Source: Quadrisphaera sp. RL12-1S (GTDB lineage: Bacteria; Actinomycetota; Actinomycetes; Actinomycetales; Quadrisphaeraceae). From it: DNA of 64,000 bases. The position numbers and the translations under genes were made by a program. The stretch is taken from NCBI RefSeq assembly GCF_014270065.1, contig NZ_JACNME010000002.1, positions 62,001-126,000 of the forward strand, written 5' to 3'. The notes below the pieces were generated by a model. That model ran no database searches. It saw nothing but the letters and a program-made list of their open reading frames with translations, and was not told the origin of the DNA. Positions 61,899-64,000 of this stretch are shown one piece after another; within the stretch, counting starts at the first letter, position 1; every line of letters starts with the position of its first letter.

Positions 61899-62348
61899 CT
61901 ACTGCTCGGGGGCGGTGGCGCGCTCGAAGAACGTCTGCAGCACCACCGTGCTGCGGGTGCGCACCGACGCCGCCTGGCGGATCCGCTGCAGCAGGTCCTC
62001 CAGGGCCCGCGGCGAGGCCACCCGCGCCATGAGCAGGTAGCTGGCGTCACCGGCCACCGAGTAGCAGGCGCTGATCTCCGGCAGGTGCTCCAGGCGGCGC
62101 GGCGCGTCGTCCGGCTGGGCCGGGTCGAGCGGGGTGATCTCGATGAACGCGGCCAGCGGCTGGCCCACGGCCTCCGGGTCCACCACGGCCCGGTAGCCGG
62201 TGATGACCCCCTCGGCCTCCAGGCGGCGCACCCGCGCCTGCGTGGCCGACGTGGACAGGCCGGTCTGGCCGGCCAGCTGGGCGAAGGTGGCCCGGCCGTG
62301 GTCGCTGAGCGCGCGGACGAGGGCCAGGTCCGTGGCGTCGAGGGTCAT
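61899..62348 (-). CDS. Lrp/AsnC-family transcriptional regulator
   Basis: 149 residues from ATG 62348. N-terminal helix-turn-helix with DLALVRALSDHGRATFAQLA, LSTSATQARVRRLEAEGVIT, and a C-terminal RAM domain (IEITPLDPAQPDDAP and YSVAGDASYLLMARVA). Such proteins form octamers and respond to amino acids. It is 83 bp upstream of lat in the same direction and is its likely regulator. The upstream gene, 11 bp away, is an M16-like peptidase. Confidence 0.93.
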   Translation of the reverse strand: MTLDATDLALVRALSDHGRATFAQLAGQTGLSTSATQARVRRLEAEGVITGYRAVVDPEAVGQPLAAFIEITPLDPAQPDDAPRRLEHLPEISACYSVAGDASYLLMARVASPRALEDLLQRIRQAASVRTRSTVVLQTFFERATAPEQ

Positions 62349-62359
62349 GGCGGGAGAAC

Positions 62360-63934
62360 CTAGCGGCGCCCGGCGACAGCGCGGCGCATGCGCTCGGTGT
62401 GCGGGGCCAGCCGGCGCAGCACCTCCTCCAGCACGGGCCGCCCGTAGCAGTGCGGGTGCACCCAGATGTGGCACGTGTCCAGCCCGAGGACGACCACGCC
62501 GGGGCCGCCGTCCTTCTCGACGACGCCGACGACGTCCTCCCAGCGGACCTCGTGCACGATGCCCGTCTCGTCCCGCTGGGCGATGCTGTGCTCGCCGAGC
62601 ACGAGCGTGCGGTCCGCGCACGTGCGCGCCAGCCGGCGCCACAGCGGCGGACGCAGCTGGCGCCCCGGCGGCAGCTCGGCCACCTCAGGGCACCAGGGCC
62701 TGCGGCTGATGGGCGCCACCTGCTGCGCGGACTCCGGGAGCCGCGCGCCCTCGGGCACCACCAGCAGCGCCCGGCGCGCAGCCGTGGCCAGCAGGTCGCG
62801 CACGTCCTCGCGCGTGGTCCGCGCGACGCCCGCCGCGATCTGCGCCAGCGCGGTGGCACCCGGCCGCCCGGCCGCGACACCGATCGCGGTCTCGGCCGCC
62901 AGGCGGAACGGCTCGTTCTCCGCGACGTCCTCGTCGGTCGGGTCGACGCGGTCGGCGTAGGCCCGCAGCACGTCGTCGAGCTCGGCCTGCGCCGGGCCGT
63001 TCGCGGCGAGGTCGCCCAGCTGCTCCCAGACCAGGCGGGCCGCCTCGCCGGCGCTGTCCTCGGGACCGTCGACGGCGAGGGTGAAGACGTCACCGTCAGG
63101 GCCGTCGACGGTCTCGGACACCACCGAGAAGGTCAGCTCCGCGTGGTTCCGCTCGACCTCCTCCAGGCGCTCGGCCAGCAGCGTCTGGGCGACGCGGACC
63201 GCGTGGTCGTCGGGGTCGAGGCCGTCGAGCAGCAGGGCCACCCCGGGCGAGGGGGCGTCCTCCACCCACTCCGGCCCGTCCCCGAGCCGAGGCCGCGGGA
63301 ACCGGCGCGGTGCCGAGGCGTCCGCAGGGGAGGGCCCGCCGGGGCGCAGCGGGAGCTCGAGCCCCTCGGGCAGCGGCCCCAGGACGCCGATCGCCGCGCG
63401 CCCGGCGGTGAAGTGGGCGGCGACGTGCGCGGCCACGCCCTGCGCGGTGTGCACCAGCGGGCCGTAGCCCGGCGTGACCACCAGGCCGGCACCGGCGAAG
63501 CCGTAGCGGGCCGCCCACGCCGCCGCCGTGGTCAGGTCGGCGCCGACGCTCGCCTCGGTGGCCACCACGTCCTTCTCGCGGTCGAGGTGGTCCAGCGGCA
63601 GGTCCGCCAGGGCGGTGCACACCCGGCGCAGGAAGGCGCCCACCTCGTCGGGGCGGCCGTGGGCGTAGAAGGCGGTGTGGTCGACGGTCACCGTGGCGTT
63701 CGCGTCGAGGTGGGACTTCGGCAGCTGCGCCATGACGAGGTGCTCGACGAGGTGGGTCAGGCCGATCGTCTCGAAGGACTCGTCCTGCAGCCCCACCCCG
63801 AAGAACAGGACGGCGCGGGTCTTGGACGGGCCGGGCTGGTGGAACACCCGGACGCCGTCGACCACCAGCTCGCGCGGCCCGGACGCGGGCTGCGGCTCGG
63901 CCTCCACCTGCTCCTCCAGCGGCTCGGCGCTCAC
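62360..63934 (-). CDS. M16 (insulinase/mitochondrial processing peptidase)-like protein
   Basis: 524 residues from GTG 63934, overlapping the preceding stop (GTGA). The zinc-binding HxxEH is present at 61-65 (THLVEHLVM), and a later Glu (about 127, VVATEASVGADL) could be the third ligand. A typical M16 half has about 450 residues; the extra 110 at the C terminus contain a beta-rich region with HEVRWEDVVGVVEKDGG and HIWVHPHCYGRPV. It resembles actinobacterial M16-like proteins that process secreted or membrane peptides. Upstream gene runs off the window. Confidence 0.82.
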   Translation of the reverse strand: MSAEPLEEQVEAEPQPASGPRELVVDGVRVFHQPGPSKTRAVLFFGVGLQDESFETIGLTHLVEHLVMAQLPKSHLDANATVTVDHTAFYAHGRPDEVGAFLRRVCTALADLPLDHLDREKDVVATEASVGADLTTAAAWAARYGFAGAGLVVTPGYGPLVHTAQGVAAHVAAHFTAGRAAIGVLGPLPEGLELPLRPGGPSPADASAPRRFPRPRLGDGPEWVEDAPSPGVALLLDGLDPDDHAVRVAQTLLAERLEEVERNHAELTFSVVSETVDGPDGDVFTLAVDGPEDSAGEAARLVWEQLGDLAANGPAQAELDDVLRAYADRVDPTDEDVAENEPFRLAAETAIGVAAGRPGATALAQIAAGVARTTREDVRDLLATAARRALLVVPEGARLPESAQQVAPISRRPWCPEVAELPPGRQLRPPLWRRLARTCADRTLVLGEHSIAQRDETGIVHEVRWEDVVGVVEKDGGPGVVVLGLDTCHIWVHPHCYGRPVLEEVLRRLAPHTERMRRAVAGRR

Positions 63935-64000
63935 GAGGCACCGCCCTGGGCCGGGACCAGCTGTTCCGGGACGTGCTGGGTCGGTGCGGCCTGCTCCCGC
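63931..64000 (-). CDS. C-terminal end of an unidentified upstream gene
   Basis: Partial. The last 22 codons read REQAAPTQHVPEQLVPAQG and end in TGA at 63931-63933, overlapping the M16-like start by four bases. Too short to recognise. The overlap implies an operon with the M16-like gene. Confidence 0.45.
   Translation of the reverse strand, partial: REQAAPTQHVPEQLVPAQGGAS

Noticed and set aside
59597-62050. An 817-residue minus-strand frame across lat and the NagB-like gene
   Set aside because: Only its last part (59597 to about 60230) is coding; the rest is an out-of-frame reading of lat.

Overview
The window is chromosomal DNA of a very GC-rich actinobacterium. The evidence is the strong G/C bias at third codon positions, frequent GTG starts, many start/stop overlaps of the ATGA/GTGA type, and actinobacterial hallmark genes: a DUF222 HNH protein, an LCP cell-wall ligase, an Excalibur protein, an EthA-type Baeyer-Villiger monooxygenase, and the lat/lrp pair. 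A Kineosporia/Quadrisphaera-like relative is my guess; the sequence alone does not settle it. No rRNA, tRNA, CRISPR array, integrase or transposase was seen.

Layout. 1-2.6 kb: tail of a flavin monooxygenase, a DEDDh exonuclease with a BRCT domain, a VOC protein and a decayed EAL-domain gene. 2.85-11.1 kb: a sugar-oxidation regulon with a LacI repressor, a paired operator, a TIM-barrel isomerase, a three-gene sugar ABC importer, and a two-subunit GMC dehydrogenase, closed by a strong hairpin. 11.2-13.0 kb: a secreted cell-wall-binding protein flanked on both sides by copies of one palindromic repeat. 13.06-17.7 kb: an operon of HisD paralogue, APC permease and nitrilase-family amidohydrolase, divergent from a LysR regulator. 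17.7-28.1 kb: a defence-like region. It opens with a visibly AT-rich single-chain restriction-modification gene, then a PLD-helicase-DUF3427 protein, a membrane-anchored Mrr nuclease, an ADP-ribosylglycohydrolase, a protein with a degenerate PD-(D/E)XK core and a small EVK nuclease-like protein.

28.1-34.4 kb: an alpha/beta hydrolase, small zinc-ribbon, DUF6318-like and Api92-like proteins, then a tightly overlapping four-gene operon (PrsW-type membrane protease, zinc-ribbon membrane protein, coiled-coil membrane protein, NERD nuclease-like protein). I regard this operon as the best candidate for an undescribed system. 34.4-39.4 kb: sucrose phosphorylase, DUF222/HNH protein, and an unknown acidic protein. 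39.4-42.8 kb: an SDR dehydrogenase coupled to an EthA-like monooxygenase fused to a hydrolase, which together could take an alcohol through ketone and ester to alcohol plus acid.

42.8-54.4 kb: envelope and stress genes (metzincin lipoprotein, second DUF6318 protein, Excalibur protein, two paralogous F420-reductase-like proteins, esterase, PucR-type regulator, acetoacetate-decarboxylase-like protein, LCP protein, MarR with divergent ABC exporter). 54.4-64 kb: small regulator, aldo/keto reductase, VOC protein, orphan Vsr nuclease, membrane diguanylate cyclase, MetX-like hydrolase, a frameshifted NagB-like gene, lysine 6-aminotransferase with its Lrp regulator, and an M16 peptidase-like protein that continues an operon running off the right edge.
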